Assembly: GCA_905181875.1 (NCBI GenBank)
Contig: CAJIZH010000003.1
Coordinates: 310,001-374,000, forward strand
Reading direction: 5' to 3'
Source of the DNA: Flavobacteriales bacterium UBA6770
GTDB lineage: Bacteria; Bacteroidota; Bacteroidia; Flavobacteriales_G; Salibacteraceae
Length of the DNA stretch: 64,000 nt
Below, piece by piece: positions 1-9,003 of this stretch. A program made the position numbers and the translations under genes. Within the stretch, counting starts at the first letter, position 1. Each line of letters starts with the position of its first letter. The notes below the pieces were generated by a model. That model made no database searches and was not told the origin of the DNA. It saw only the letters and a program-made list of their open reading frames with translations.

Positions 1-288
1 AATTATGCCCTAGCTCAACAATTCGACGACAAAGAAGAACCAGCGCCTGAAAACAACGAGCATCCTGTAAAAGAAAAGTTTCTAAAGAAAGAGAATGTAT
101 TTGTTGGCGGCGGGCTTGGTGGTGGCTTTGGAAATGGAGCTGGAATGATTCAAGTCTCCCCATTAATAGGCTATAATGTTACTGAAAGCTTTCAAACTGC
201 CCTGAAAGTTACTTATACCTATATATATGGAACTGAAGGAATAACCGCGCAGCGATATTCTGATCTACACTTATGGAGTTTGATGTAA
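1..288 (+). CDS. C-terminal part of an outer-membrane beta-barrel-like protein (5' end outside window)
   Basis: An open frame runs in from the left edge and stops at TAA 286-288, giving 95 residues. After a charged, Glu/Lys-rich stretch it has a Gly-rich segment (VGGGLGGGFGNG) and alternating strand-like sequence (SPLIGYNVTESFQTALKVTYTY). This resembles the periplasmic linker and first strands of small outer-membrane barrel proteins of Bacteroidota. Such proteins normally continue for several more strands and end in an aromatic residue. This one ends abruptly in HLWSLM beside a repeat-rich patch, so it may be truncated or frameshifted. The family call rests on pattern only. Confidence 0.5.
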   Translation, partial: NYALAQQFDDKEEPAPENNEHPVKEKFLKKENVFVGGGLGGGFGNGAGMIQVSPLIGYNVTESFQTALKVTYTYIYGTEGITAQRYSDLHLWSLM

Positions 289-334
289 AGAAGTTTTTTG
301 TGTAGAAAACCCCCTTCCGTCTCGTTCCTCGCCA

Positions 335-352
335 CCTTCCCCGTTGGGAAGG
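335..352. repeat. Small palindrome (hairpin) in repeat patch
   Basis: A 7-bp perfect inverted repeat (CCTTCCC / GGGAAGG) with a 4-base loop lies 47 bases after the truncated reading frame. It has no U-tract, so it is a poor terminator candidate. With the tandem repeat and second palindrome that follow, it looks like part of a dispersed intergenic repeat. No second copy is visible in this window. Confidence 0.45.
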
Positions 353-380
353 ATTAAGAATACCAATCAATGACGAATAG

Positions 381-404
381 AATCAATCAATCAATCAATC
401 AATG
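381..404. repeat. Tetranucleotide tandem repeat (AATC)n
   Basis: Five perfect AATC units followed by a partial sixth. It is non-coding here and sits between two palindromes. Tetranucleotide runs are slippage-prone, so copy number may vary between cells. An isolated CAATCAATG just upstream resembles the same unit. Confidence 0.7.
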
Positions 405-412
405 TAAAATAG

Positions 413-432
413 ATTCCCGCCTACGCGGGAAT
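413..432. repeat. REP-like palindrome
   Basis: An 8-bp perfect inverted repeat ATTCCCGC / GCGGGAAT flanks the loop CTAC and is followed by GACGGAGAAAAA. It is clearly richer in GC than its surroundings. The form is typical of short dispersed intergenic palindromes (REP or MITE-like). It lies 71 bases beyond the 3' end of purL on the opposite strand. Confidence 0.55.
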
Positions 433-503
433 GACGGAGAAAAACAGTTACAGATTAGAGTATTGCATTATTGACAGGCCTCTTCAATAATGATTAGCCT
501 TTC

Positions 504-3500
504 TTATAATACCTTATGTTCTACCCATTCCTTCGCATTCTTAAATGCTAGAATCCAAGGACTAACGTCTTCTTGTTTTTTATCAGCTGGGTAGTAGCCC
601 CAATTCCATGGGAAAATTGATCGTTCGAAATGCGGCATAATAGCTAAATGACGACCATCTTTACTCGCTATACCCGCAACGTTATAATCAGAACCGTTTG
701 GGTTTACCGGATAAGCTGAATCGGCATACTTACCTATTACATTATAATTGGATTCAGCTTCAGGTAGACTGAACTTGCCTTCTCCGTGTGCTGCCCAAAT
801 ACCCATTTTAGTTCCAGATAAACTTCCAAGCATTACAGAATTGTTTTCTGGCACTTCAACTGCCAAGAAACTAGATTCAAATTTACCTGAAGTATTGTGC
901 TGCAATTTTGGATGTTCTTTATGTTCCGGATATATAAGCCCTAGCTCACCCATTAATTGACAACCATTACAAATTCCGAGTGAAAGGGTATCGGGTCTAG
1001 CATAAAAATTATCTAAAGCAGCTTTTGCTTTTTCATTAAACATAAATGCCCCTGCCCACCCTTTTGCTGACCCCAACACATCAGAGTTAGAGAAACCTCC
1101 AACAAAAGCAATCATATTTACATCAGAAAGATCTTCTCGACCAGAGATAAGATCAGTCATATGCACATCTTTAACATCAAAACCGGCCAAGAACATAGCG
1201 TAGGCCATTTCTCGATCGCCATTAACTCCCTTTTCTCGAATAATAGCAGCTTTTACTCCAGATGCCGTTTTTCGATTAGGATTCAATCCCAATGCATCAT
1301 AAGTTCCCTTGAAATTTTGAGGGAAAATATAATTCAATGGAAATTTGTCGTGATTATTAAAACGTGAATCAGCATGTTCTTTTCCTGATTGTTTTTGATC
1401 TAATAAATGAGAAGTCTTGTACCAAGTCTTTCTTAAAGATGGAACATTAAGAACATACGAATTTGAACTCGTTTTAATTTCTACACTATTCTCATTATTT
1501 ACAGAACCTATTATGGCATAGGTTGCATTCACGGAATCTAATGCAGAGCTCACCTTAGAACTGTTTTCTTTTTCAACTTGAATTATAATTCCAGCTTTTT
1601 CTGAAAACAATAATTGAATATCGTCATTTGAATTCAATACCGACAAATCAACCGATAAACCGACAGTATTCTCAGGAAAACACATTTCTAATAATGTAGT
1701 TACCATTCCACCAGCCGAGATATCATGACCGGCAAGAATTTTATCGTCCAGAATTAAGTCTTGAACTACATTAAATGTAGCTGCGAATTTTTTAGCGTCT
1801 TTAATTCTAGGTGCTTCATTACCCAATTGATTTAGAATTTGGGCAAATGATGAACCTCCTAATTTGTAACCGTCTTCGGAAAAGTCGATATAGATTAATT
1901 GAGAACCTACGATCGGTTGCAATACTGGCTCAACAACTTTCTTTAAATTAATTACCTCGCCTACAGCAGAAATAATTACTGTTCCAGGAGCATAAACAAC
2001 TCCGTCTTTGTATTTCTGAGTCATAGAAAGTGAATCTTTACCTGTCGGCACATTTAAGCCTAGCTCACAAGCAAAATCACTAATTCCTTTTACAGCCTCG
2101 TACAAACGATAATTTTCGCCTTCTTGTTTTGCTGGCCACATCCAGTTTGCACTTAACGAAACTCCTTGAATTCCTTGTTCAATTGGAGCCCAAATCAGGT
2201 TGGTTAATGCTTCTGCAATGGAAGCTTGAGAACCTGCAACTGGATCAATCAAAGCACTTACAGGAGAATGCCCTAATGAAGTTGCAATTCCTTTTACTCC
2301 ACGATAATCCATTGCCATTACTCCAACGTTATTCAATGGAATTTGTAATGGTCCTGCACATTGTTGTTTGGCAACACGCCCAGTAACACATCGATCTACT
2401 TTATTGGTCAACCAATCTTTACACGCAACTGCTTCTAATTGTAAAACAGCATTTAAATAATCTTGAAATTTATTCGGGTCGATTTCATAGTTCAATTCAG
2501 CATAAGCTGCTGTCTCTGAACTATCTTCTAATATCGTTTTTGGCGAAGAACCAAACATATGCGCCAAATCCCAATCCATTGGGTTTTTACCAGTCTTTTT
2601 GTTTTCGAAAACAAATCGATTGTCATCAGTAGTTTCTCCAACAACATAAATTGGGGCTCTTTCGCGGTCGGCAATTTTCGTTAGTAACTCAAGATCGTTT
2701 TCCCGAATCACCAATCCCATTCGTTCTTGAGATTCGTTACCGATTATTTCTTTGTCAGATAATGTTGGATCTCCAACAGGCAATTTGTTAACATCGATTC
2801 TTCCACCAGTTTCCTCCACCAATTCAGACAAACAATTGAGATGTCCACCTGCGCCATGATCGTGAATAGAAACAATTGGGTTTTTGTCCAATTCAGCCAT
2901 CGCACGAACTGCATTATAAACACGTTTCTGCATTTCAGGATTAGAACGTTGAATTGCATTCAGCTCAATTCCACTTGAGAATTCGCCAGTTGCAACGGAA
3001 GACACAGCGCCACCACCCATTCCAATTCGGTAATTATCACCACCCATTACTACGATTTTATCGCCTGGGTTTGGAATATCTTTTAGTGCTTCTCCTTTCT
3101 TACCATAACCAATTCCACCAGCTTGCATGATTACTTTATCGAAACCAAATCGCTTATCCCCTTCTTGATGTTCGAAGGTTAACACAGAACCATTAATAAG
3201 TGGTTGACCAAATTTATTTCCAAAATCTGATGCTCCATTTGAAGCTTTGATCAAAATATCCATTGGAGTTTGATACAACCATGGACGTTCATCCATTCCA
3301 TTTTCCCATGCTCTATCTTCGGTCAGTCGAGAATATGCAGTCATGTACACTGCTGTTCCAGCCAAAGGCATAGAACCTTTTCCGCCAGCCATTCTATCTC
3401 GAATTTCACCTCCACTGCCAGTGGCTGCTCCATTAAACGGCTCAACCGTAGTTGGGAAATTATGTGTTTCTGCTTTTATTGAAATTACACTATCAAATTC

Positions 3501-4208
3501 TTTGGTTTCAAAAAAATCAGATTCGTCTTGGCGTTTTGGAGCAAATTGCTCTGCGCGGGGACCTTCAACAAAGGCAACGTTATCTTTATATGCTGATACT
3601 ACTCTATTTGGATTATCTGCGGTGGTTTTTTTAATCAGCTTAAATAAGGAAGAAGGCATTTCCTTTCCGTCAATAATAAACTGACCATTGAATATTTTAT
3701 GACGACAATGTTCAGAGTTTACTTGAGAAAATCCAAAAATCTCACTATCTGTTAGTTTTCTTTTGAGTTGTTCAGCTACTCCTTTTAGGTAATCGATTTC
3801 TTCATCGCTTAATGCTAGGCCTTCCTGCTTGTTATAACTGGGAATATCATCTATGTAGATTACCTCTTCTGGCTTTTTGTCTATTGTAAATAGATCTTGC
3901 CCAAGCTCTGAATACTTTACCTGAAGCATTGGGTCAAAAGTTGGGTTTTCAATAGTGAATGAGAAAAACTCCTCTATTCTGAAAATTCCGTGGACTCCCA
4001 TGTTTTGAGTGATTTCAACAGCATTGGTACTCCAAGGTGTAATCATTTCTTTACGGGGACCAACAAAAACTCCCGTTAATGTTTTTTCCTCAGCTGGTTT
4101 TGCACCACTAAAAAGCCACTCGAGCTTCGGTAGATCGGAGCTATTTACATCATTTTGAAATCCTACTGCAAAAATTTTGTCTTCACCAGACGAAAAGAAC
4201 TTTATCAT
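504..4208 (-). CDS. purL: Phosphoribosylformylglycinamidine synthase (single-chain PurL)
   Basis: Converts FGAR, glutamine and ATP to FGAM in the fourth step of de novo purine synthesis, in the cytoplasm. At 1234 residues it is the large single-chain type, carrying synthase and glutaminase on one polypeptide. An N-terminal PurS-like region is followed by the linker with SQVNSEHCRHKIF, then two AIRS-like ATP-binding halves (KAETHNFPT, GAATGSGGEIRD and PTGKDSLSM). The C-terminal class I amidotransferase has the nucleophile Cys in GICNGCQLMGELG at about residue 1070 and the catalytic His/Glu in MPHFERS. The start MIKFF is the only sensible one. It is transcribed alone, with a TAnnTTTG box about 55 bases upstream. 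Intact and unambiguous. Confidence 0.97.
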   Translation of the reverse strand: MIKFFSSGEDKIFAVGFQNDVNSSDLPKLEWLFSGAKPAEEKTLTGVFVGPRKEMITPWSTNAVEITQNMGVHGIFRIEEFFSFTIENPTFDPMLQVKYSELGQDLFTIDKKPEEVIYIDDIPSYNKQEGLALSDEEIDYLKGVAEQLKRKLTDSEIFGFSQVNSEHCRHKIFNGQFIIDGKEMPSSLFKLIKKTTADNPNRVVSAYKDNVAFVEGPRAEQFAPKRQDESDFFETKEFDSVISIKAETHNFPTTVEPFNGAATGSGGEIRDRMAGGKGSMPLAGTAVYMTAYSRLTEDRAWENGMDERPWLYQTPMDILIKASNGASDFGNKFGQPLINGSVLTFEHQEGDKRFGFDKVIMQAGGIGYGKKGEALKDIPNPGDKIVVMGGDNYRIGMGGGAVSSVATGEFSSGIELNAIQRSNPEMQKRVYNAVRAMAELDKNPIVSIHDHGAGGHLNCLSELVEETGGRIDVNKLPVGDPTLSDKEIIGNESQERMGLVIRENDLELLTKIADRERAPIYVVGETTDDNRFVFENKKTGKNPMDWDLAHMFGSSPKTILEDSSETAAYAELNYEIDPNKFQDYLNAVLQLEAVACKDWLTNKVDRCVTGRVAKQQCAGPLQIPLNNVGVMAMDYRGVKGIATSLGHSPVSALIDPVAGSQASIAEALTNLIWAPIEQGIQGVSLSANWMWPAKQEGENYRLYEAVKGISDFACELGLNVPTGKDSLSMTQKYKDGVVYAPGTVIISAVGEVINLKKVVEPVLQPIVGSQLIYIDFSEDGYKLGGSSFAQILNQLGNEAPRIKDAKKFAATFNVVQDLILDDKILAGHDISAGGMVTTLLEMCFPENTVGLSVDLSVLNSNDDIQLLFSEKAGIIIQVEKENSSKVSSALDSVNATYAIIGSVNNENSVEIKTSSNSYVLNVPSLRKTWYKTSHLLDQKQSGKEHADSRFNNHDKFPLNYIFPQNFKGTYDALGLNPNRKTASGVKAAIIREKGVNGDREMAYAMFLAGFDVKDVHMTDLISGREDLSDVNMIAFVGGFSNSDVLGSAKGWAGAFMFNEKAKAALDNFYARPDTLSLGICNGCQLMGELGLIYPEHKEHPKLQHNTSGKFESSFLAVEVPENNSVMLGSLSGTKMGIWAAHGEGKFSLPEAESNYNVIGKYADSAYPVNPNGSDYNVAGIASKDGRHLAIMPHFERSIFPWNWGYYPADKKQEDVSPWILAFKNAKEWVEHKVL

Positions 4209-4263
4209 TAGTAACCTTTTAGAGTGTTTTCAATTCCAGCAAACGAAATTCCTAGAATGCACG

Positions 4264-4271
4264 CAAAGTTA
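4264..4271 (-). promoter_or_regulatory. Putative purL promoter -7 box
   Basis: Read on the minus strand this is TAACTTTG, a perfect match to the Bacteroidota -7 element TAnnTTTG, 56 bases before the purL start. No clear TTG -33 element lies at the usual distance, so the assignment is tentative. Confidence 0.4.
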
Positions 4272-4391
4272 AAAATGAGTTTATCGAAAGGGTTTTAGAA
4301 AGGGTCTTTATTATTAACAGAAAAGACGTTTTTATCAAACCTATGAAGCGGGCCAAAATCACTTATTATATATAACATTGCTTCTGAGAAA

Positions 4392-5687
4392 ATGCTTTTC
4401 AATATTTCATATCTTATTTTCTGGTGGCTTATCCTTTTGTGGATACTTCCAAAAATTGGATTGGTTAAAAACCTAGGCTTTTCTAACCTCCAAATTCAAG
4501 GCTTATTTTCACTAAAAGTATTAGTTGGAATAGGGTTTACACTTTTCTATCACTACTATTATGGTTCTCGTAATACAACGGATGCGTTTCGCTTTTACGA
4601 TGATGCTAATTTGCTTTTTGAAGTTTTTAAAAACGACCCACTCACCTATTCCAAAGTTATTTTCGGAATAGATATGCAGTCAGAATCCGTTATCCATGCA
4701 ACAGATCAGCTCAATAACTGGTACAAAAATCATTTGCATGGTGTCTTTAATGACAACATGACCATTATTAGATTTAACGCTTTGGTCCGACTTTTCAGTT
4801 TTGATGTTTATCATATTCATACATTAATAATTAACCTACTGGCTTTTCTTGGTCTTGCTGCACTTATTAATGCAATCAAAAACATTGGGATTAACTCTAA
4901 ACTTACGTTCTTAAGTATTCTGCTTTTCCCTGGAGTAATCTTTTGGAGTTCGGCTGTCTTGAAAGAAAGTCTATTGGTTTTTGTAATGGGTTATCTTATT
5001 TATTATGGCCTCAGAACAATTTCGTCTTTTAACCTTAAACACTTAGGCTTTCTTTTACTATTCCTCCTACTAGGGCTCACAATAAAAAGCTACGTCGCTA
5101 TTTCTATAATTGTTGGCTTTGGACTGCTTTTAGCTTTTAAACTTACTTCACTAAAGTCAAGAATATTAATTCCGATGTACCTATTGCTTGGAATAGGTTT
5201 GGTTATTCTCATGGACTTTCTTTTAAAGTTAAAAATTCCAGAGCGTTTTTATCAAAAACAGCACGACTTCCTAAATGAAATAGCTTTATCGAAACCAGGA
5301 TCCGCCTTTGAACTATTTATATTGGAACCAAAATGGAACAGCCTTTTAGCAACTGCACCATATGCATTTTCCAACGCACTATTTCGTCCATTTATTTGGG
5401 AAGCACATTCCGTAATAAGTTTAGTAGCTTCTTTTGAAATTCTACTTTTAATTTCATTGGCAATTATTGCGTTTTGGTTCAGGAAACGACTTAATAAACA
5501 ACAAACTCAAATCATAGCTTCGTTTTCAATTTCTGTGGTTATCATCTTGTTAATAGCTGGCTGGGTCACGCCCGTTTTTGGTGCTTTGGTTCGATATAAG
5601 ATACCAGCGTTAATTCTCCTACTTATTATTCTAAACATTTTGGTCGACACCAAAAAAATTCCTTTTATTCAGAAATGGTTTTACTAA
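4392..5687 (+). CDS. Polytopic inner-membrane protein, possibly polymerase/EpsG-like
   Basis: A 431-residue, very hydrophobic protein with roughly ten or more predicted membrane segments, from residue 2 to near the C terminus. A soluble stretch at about residues 55-125 carries AFRFYDDANLLFEVF and a run of charged and aromatic residues. The segment FPGVIFWSSAVLKESLLVF resembles a motif seen in some polysaccharide polymerase or EpsG-like membrane proteins, but the similarity is weak and I do not assign a function. The last 13 bases overlap the next gene, so the two are probably co-transcribed and translationally coupled. No glycan cluster surrounds it. Confidence 0.75.
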   Translation: MLFNISYLIFWWLILLWILPKIGLVKNLGFSNLQIQGLFSLKVLVGIGFTLFYHYYYGSRNTTDAFRFYDDANLLFEVFKNDPLTYSKVIFGIDMQSESVIHATDQLNNWYKNHLHGVFNDNMTIIRFNALVRLFSFDVYHIHTLIINLLAFLGLAALINAIKNIGINSKLTFLSILLFPGVIFWSSAVLKESLLVFVMGYLIYYGLRTISSFNLKHLGFLLLFLLLGLTIKSYVAISIIVGFGLLLAFKLTSLKSRILIPMYLLLGIGLVILMDFLLKLKIPERFYQKQHDFLNEIALSKPGSAFELFILEPKWNSLLATAPYAFSNALFRPFIWEAHSVISLVASFEILLLISLAIIAFWFRKRLNKQQTQIIASFSISVVIILLIAGWVTPVFGALVRYKIPALILLLIILNILVDTKKIPFIQKWFY

Positions 5688-7171
5688 GATCCTTTATTCT
5701 TTTTGCTGGCGCTACTTGTTTGTTTCTGTCTTGTATAAAACACAAAGACGCAGACCTAATAGTACATAATGGAACGATTTACACTTGTGACATGGAGTTT
5801 AGCTCTGCACAGGCGATGGCCATAAAAGATGGCAGAATAGTGGAAATTGGACCAGAACATCAAATTCTGAACAAATACAACTCGAAAAAAAAACTAGACT
5901 TAAAAAAGAGAACCGTTGTTCCTGCATTTTTTGACGCCCATAGCTATTTACTTGCAAAAACTTTAAAAAGCAACGCGATTGAATATGATAATTTGACAAA
6001 GGAGCAATTAGATAATTCAAAAATCAATTATATATATAATGTCCCAACAGGAGAATTACAGAATCTCGATTACCCTGAATTTCAATTTATACTGCGTTCA
6101 TTCTCTGGGAATACGATAAAACTAGATCAGAGAACTTTCAAATCAGTTTTTAAAGCCTCAAGAAATGAGAATACGCTAATCCTTGATAAAGATTCAATTT
6201 CTAAGGTTATTGATTACTTAGAAAAAAATCAACTAGAAAACTTCATAATTAAAGACTTGACCAATGAGCTGTTCAAAAACGGATACTCTGGCTGTACAAG
6301 TTTCGGGGTTAATTCGAACACCGCAGAAAAAATTATTGAAGAAAATAATTCTACTTTTTACCACCAATTGGTATTGGGTGCGAATCCTGATAACTTTCAG
6401 TGGCTCACTAAAATCGGAAGAATCGATTCTGGGTCTATTCATTTAAAAGGACTTAGTTATTTTATTGATGGTGGATTTGGAGCAAAAGAAGCTCTTTTGA
6501 AGGCGCCCTATGTTTCTGATGTTACTTATGGCAATCTATTCGCCGATTCTTTTGCATTGTATGAACTTCCAGAGTTGTGCGCTTCGTTAAACTTTCAATT
6601 GATATTCCATGCTTATGGAGATTCTGCCTTTGCATTAGCTTCAACGCAAATGGGAAAAGCCCTGAAATCTGTAAACGATAACCGCTGGAGAATTGAGCAC
6701 AATCAACTGGTTCATCAGTCTGATTTCGAGAAATTAAAACCCTACAGTATTCTACCCAGCGTTCAACCAACTCAGGCGACAATGGATAAAGGAAAAGTTG
6801 GTTCTATTATCGGAGAAAATCGAGATTGTTCCAGTTATAATTTTTTAGAACTATACACTCAAAATCAATTCCTTGCCTCTGGTTCATTATTCCCAATTGG
6901 AGAGATGAATCCTTTTGAACAATTCAAAGCTTTGATCAAATCAGGCGAATGTTCTTATCCCATAGAAAAAAAATACGCTCTTAAAGCACTAACGATTTGG
7001 CCCGCTATGTTAGCTTTTTTTGATGATAAAACGGGAAGTTTAGAAGCCGGAAAAAATGCAGATTTTGTTGTTTTAAATATTGACCTAATGAAGGCTCCTA
7101 TTGACAAAACAAGTGAGACTAAAGTGCAGAGGACATATATCAAGGGGAAATTAGGGTTTAGTATTAATTAG
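5675..7171 (+). CDS. YtcJ-like amidohydrolase-fold lipoprotein with degenerate metal site
   Basis: Begins with a lipoprotein-type signal (hydrophobic core, then LFLSC at residue 20), so it is probably anchored in the envelope. The body follows the YtcJ/amidohydrolase-3 layout: DLIVHNGTIYTCD, PAFFDAH, FHAYGDSA (about 311), RIEHNQ (about 340), SVQPTQATMD and C-terminal GSLEAGKNADFVVL. Key residues are changed. The HxH motif is HSY (89-91), the lysine normally four residues before the DG motif is serine, and the GSD catalytic aspartate is leucine (GSLFP, about 402). It is also shorter (498 residues) than typical members. It overlaps the upstream membrane-protein gene by 13 bases. Family assignment is good, but catalytic activity is doubtful. 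Confidence 0.8.
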   Translation: MVLLRSFILFAGATCLFLSCIKHKDADLIVHNGTIYTCDMEFSSAQAMAIKDGRIVEIGPEHQILNKYNSKKKLDLKKRTVVPAFFDAHSYLLAKTLKSNAIEYDNLTKEQLDNSKINYIYNVPTGELQNLDYPEFQFILRSFSGNTIKLDQRTFKSVFKASRNENTLILDKDSISKVIDYLEKNQLENFIIKDLTNELFKNGYSGCTSFGVNSNTAEKIIEENNSTFYHQLVLGANPDNFQWLTKIGRIDSGSIHLKGLSYFIDGGFGAKEALLKAPYVSDVTYGNLFADSFALYELPELCASLNFQLIFHAYGDSAFALASTQMGKALKSVNDNRWRIEHNQLVHQSDFEKLKPYSILPSVQPTQATMDKGKVGSIIGENRDCSSYNFLELYTQNQFLASGSLFPIGEMNPFEQFKALIKSGECSYPIEKKYALKALTIWPAMLAFFDDKTGSLEAGKNADFVVLNIDLMKAPIDKTSETKVQRTYIKGKLGFSIN

Positions 7172-7212
7172 ACTATTTATTAACTGTTTTTTTTTCGACC
7201 AACACTTTAATT

Positions 7213-7220
7213 TATATTTG
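7213..7220 (+). promoter_or_regulatory. Putative promoter -7 box for acyl-CoA synthetase operon
   Basis: TATATTTG matches the Bacteroidota TAnnTTTG element exactly and lies 16 bases before the ATG at 7237. That implies a very short leader. It separates this operon from the preceding amidohydrolase-like gene. Confidence 0.55.
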
Positions 7221-7236
7221 AGCAAAACAGAAATAT

Positions 7237-9003
7237 ATGTATGATCATGTAAAGCGCTTATTCGATATACCACGGCACCAGCAAAAAGCTTATCCTCAAA
7301 AAGATGCTTTTACAGCAAAAATCAATGGGAAATGGGAACCTACTTCTATTGACACAATGCTTAACGAGGCCATGAAAGTGAGTAAGTCGCTTTTGAAACT
7401 AGGCATTGAAAAAGGAGATAAAATTGGCTTGATCTCAAATAACCGACCTGAATGGATATCTATGGATTGCGGCATTCTGCAGGTCGGCGCAGTTGATGTA
7501 CCTATATACCCAACGATATCAGCTGAAGATTACAAATATATTTTTAATGATGCTGAACTAAAATATTGCTTTGTTAGCGATATGGAGCTGTTTGAAAAAG
7601 TAAGCTCTATTAAAGATCAAGTTCCTAGCTTAAAGCATATTTATTCTTTTGAGCAATTGGAAGGCGTCGATCATTGGACAAAATTTCTTGCTGAAGGTGA
7701 AGGAAAAGAAGACGCTGAAGTTGAGGCTATAATGAATACCATTAGTGAAAATGATTTAGCCACTCTTATATATACTAGTGGAACAACAGGTGTTCCTAAA
7801 GGAGTAATGCTTTCTCATAAAAACTTAGTGAGTAACGCATTGTCCTGTATTGAGCGATTACCGGTAGATAGTAATGGGAAATCTTTAAGTTTTCTCCCTG
7901 TATGTCACGTATATGAGCGTATGTTGATCTATCTATACATGATAACCGGTGTTTCTGTTTATTTCGCTGAGTCGATGGAAACGATTGGTGACAACCTTAG
8001 AGAAGTAAAGCCTGAAGTTTTTACAGCAGTTCCTAGACTCCTCGAAAAGGTTTATGATAAAATTGTTGCTAAAGGCTCAGAATTAACTGGAATCAAAAAA
8101 GTACTATTCTTTTGGGCGCTTTCACTTGGAGAAAAATATGAACCTTATGGTGCAAACGGAGCTTGGTACGAATTTCAATTGAGTATTGCACGAAAACTGA
8201 TTTTCAGTAAGTGGAAGGAAGCTCTAGGTGGCAATGTGTTAGCTGTTGCCTCAGGATCCGCAGCCTTATCACCGCGATTAGCTAGAGTATTTTTGGCTGC
8301 TGGAGTGCCGATAATGGAAGGTTATGGATTAACTGAAACATCACCTGTTGCAACAGTAAATGCATGGCACGATAAAGGATTAATGCTCGGTTCGGTTGGT
8401 AGAATTATAGACGGTGTTGAAGTGAAAATTGCAGAAGACGGAGAAATCCTTATCAAAGGTCCGAATATAATGATGGGATATTACAATCAACCTGAAAAAA
8501 CTAAAGAAGTTCTTTCTAAAGATGGTTGGTTATCGACAGGAGACATTGGAGAGTTTGTTGGTGATAGATTCTTAAAAATAACAGATCGTAAAAAAGAAAT
8601 TTTCAAAACATCAGGCGGAAAGTATATCGCTCCTCAACCTATGGAAAATAAATTCAAAGAATCTAGGTTCATTGAACAAATCATGGTGATAGGTGAAAAT
8701 CAGAGGCACCCTGCCGCATATGTAGTTCCTAATTTTGAGTTTCTGAAAAATTGGTGTGACAGAAAAGGTGTTGCGTTTGAATCTAACTCAGTTGCAATAA
8801 AAAACGAAAAAGTTATTGCAAGGATCAAAAAAGAAATTGACAATCTAAATACGGGGTTTGGAAGCTGGGAACAAGTCAAAAAGTTTGAATTAGTAGATTC
8901 AACTTGGTCAGTAGAAACTAAGGAGCTAACCCCTACTCTTAAACTCAAGCGTAAGTTTATAATGGAAAAATACAAAGACCTTTTTGAAAAAATTTATGCT
9001 TAA
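7237..9003 (+). CDS. Long-chain acyl-CoA synthetase (AMP-binding)
   Basis: Activates fatty acids to acyl-CoA through an acyl-adenylate, for beta-oxidation or lipid synthesis. The 588 residues carry the full adenylate-forming signature: P-loop-like YTSGTTGVPKGVMLSH (about 178-193), GYGLTETSP (about 363), STGDIGEF and DRKKEIFKTSGGKYI in the C-terminal lid. This arrangement is typical of the long-chain (FadD/FAA) branch. The ATG follows a TATATTTG promoter closely. The last 8 bases overlap the M1 peptidase start, so the two genes and lpxH form a tightly packed run. Chain-length preference cannot be read from the sequence. Confidence 0.93.
   Translation: MYDHVKRLFDIPRHQQKAYPQKDAFTAKINGKWEPTSIDTMLNEAMKVSKSLLKLGIEKGDKIGLISNNRPEWISMDCGILQVGAVDVPIYPTISAEDYKYIFNDAELKYCFVSDMELFEKVSSIKDQVPSLKHIYSFEQLEGVDHWTKFLAEGEGKEDAEVEAIMNTISENDLATLIYTSGTTGVPKGVMLSHKNLVSNALSCIERLPVDSNGKSLSFLPVCHVYERMLIYLYMITGVSVYFAESMETIGDNLREVKPEVFTAVPRLLEKVYDKIVAKGSELTGIKKVLFFWALSLGEKYEPYGANGAWYEFQLSIARKLIFSKWKEALGGNVLAVASGSAALSPRLARVFLAAGVPIMEGYGLTETSPVATVNAWHDKGLMLGSVGRIIDGVEVKIAEDGEILIKGPNIMMGYYNQPEKTKEVLSKDGWLSTGDIGEFVGDRFLKITDRKKEIFKTSGGKYIAPQPMENKFKESRFIEQIMVIGENQRHPAAYVVPNFEFLKNWCDRKGVAFESNSVAIKNEKVIARIKKEIDNLNTGFGSWEQVKKFELVDSTWSVETKELTPTLKLKRKFIMEKYKDLFEKIYA

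Noticed and set aside
381-404. CRISPR-like repeats
   Set aside because: The repeat is a contiguous four-base tandem unit without spacers, so it is a microsatellite.
3343-3684. 113-codon plus-strand frame within purL
   Set aside because: Shadow of the intact purL frame; no signal, promoter or recognisable product.
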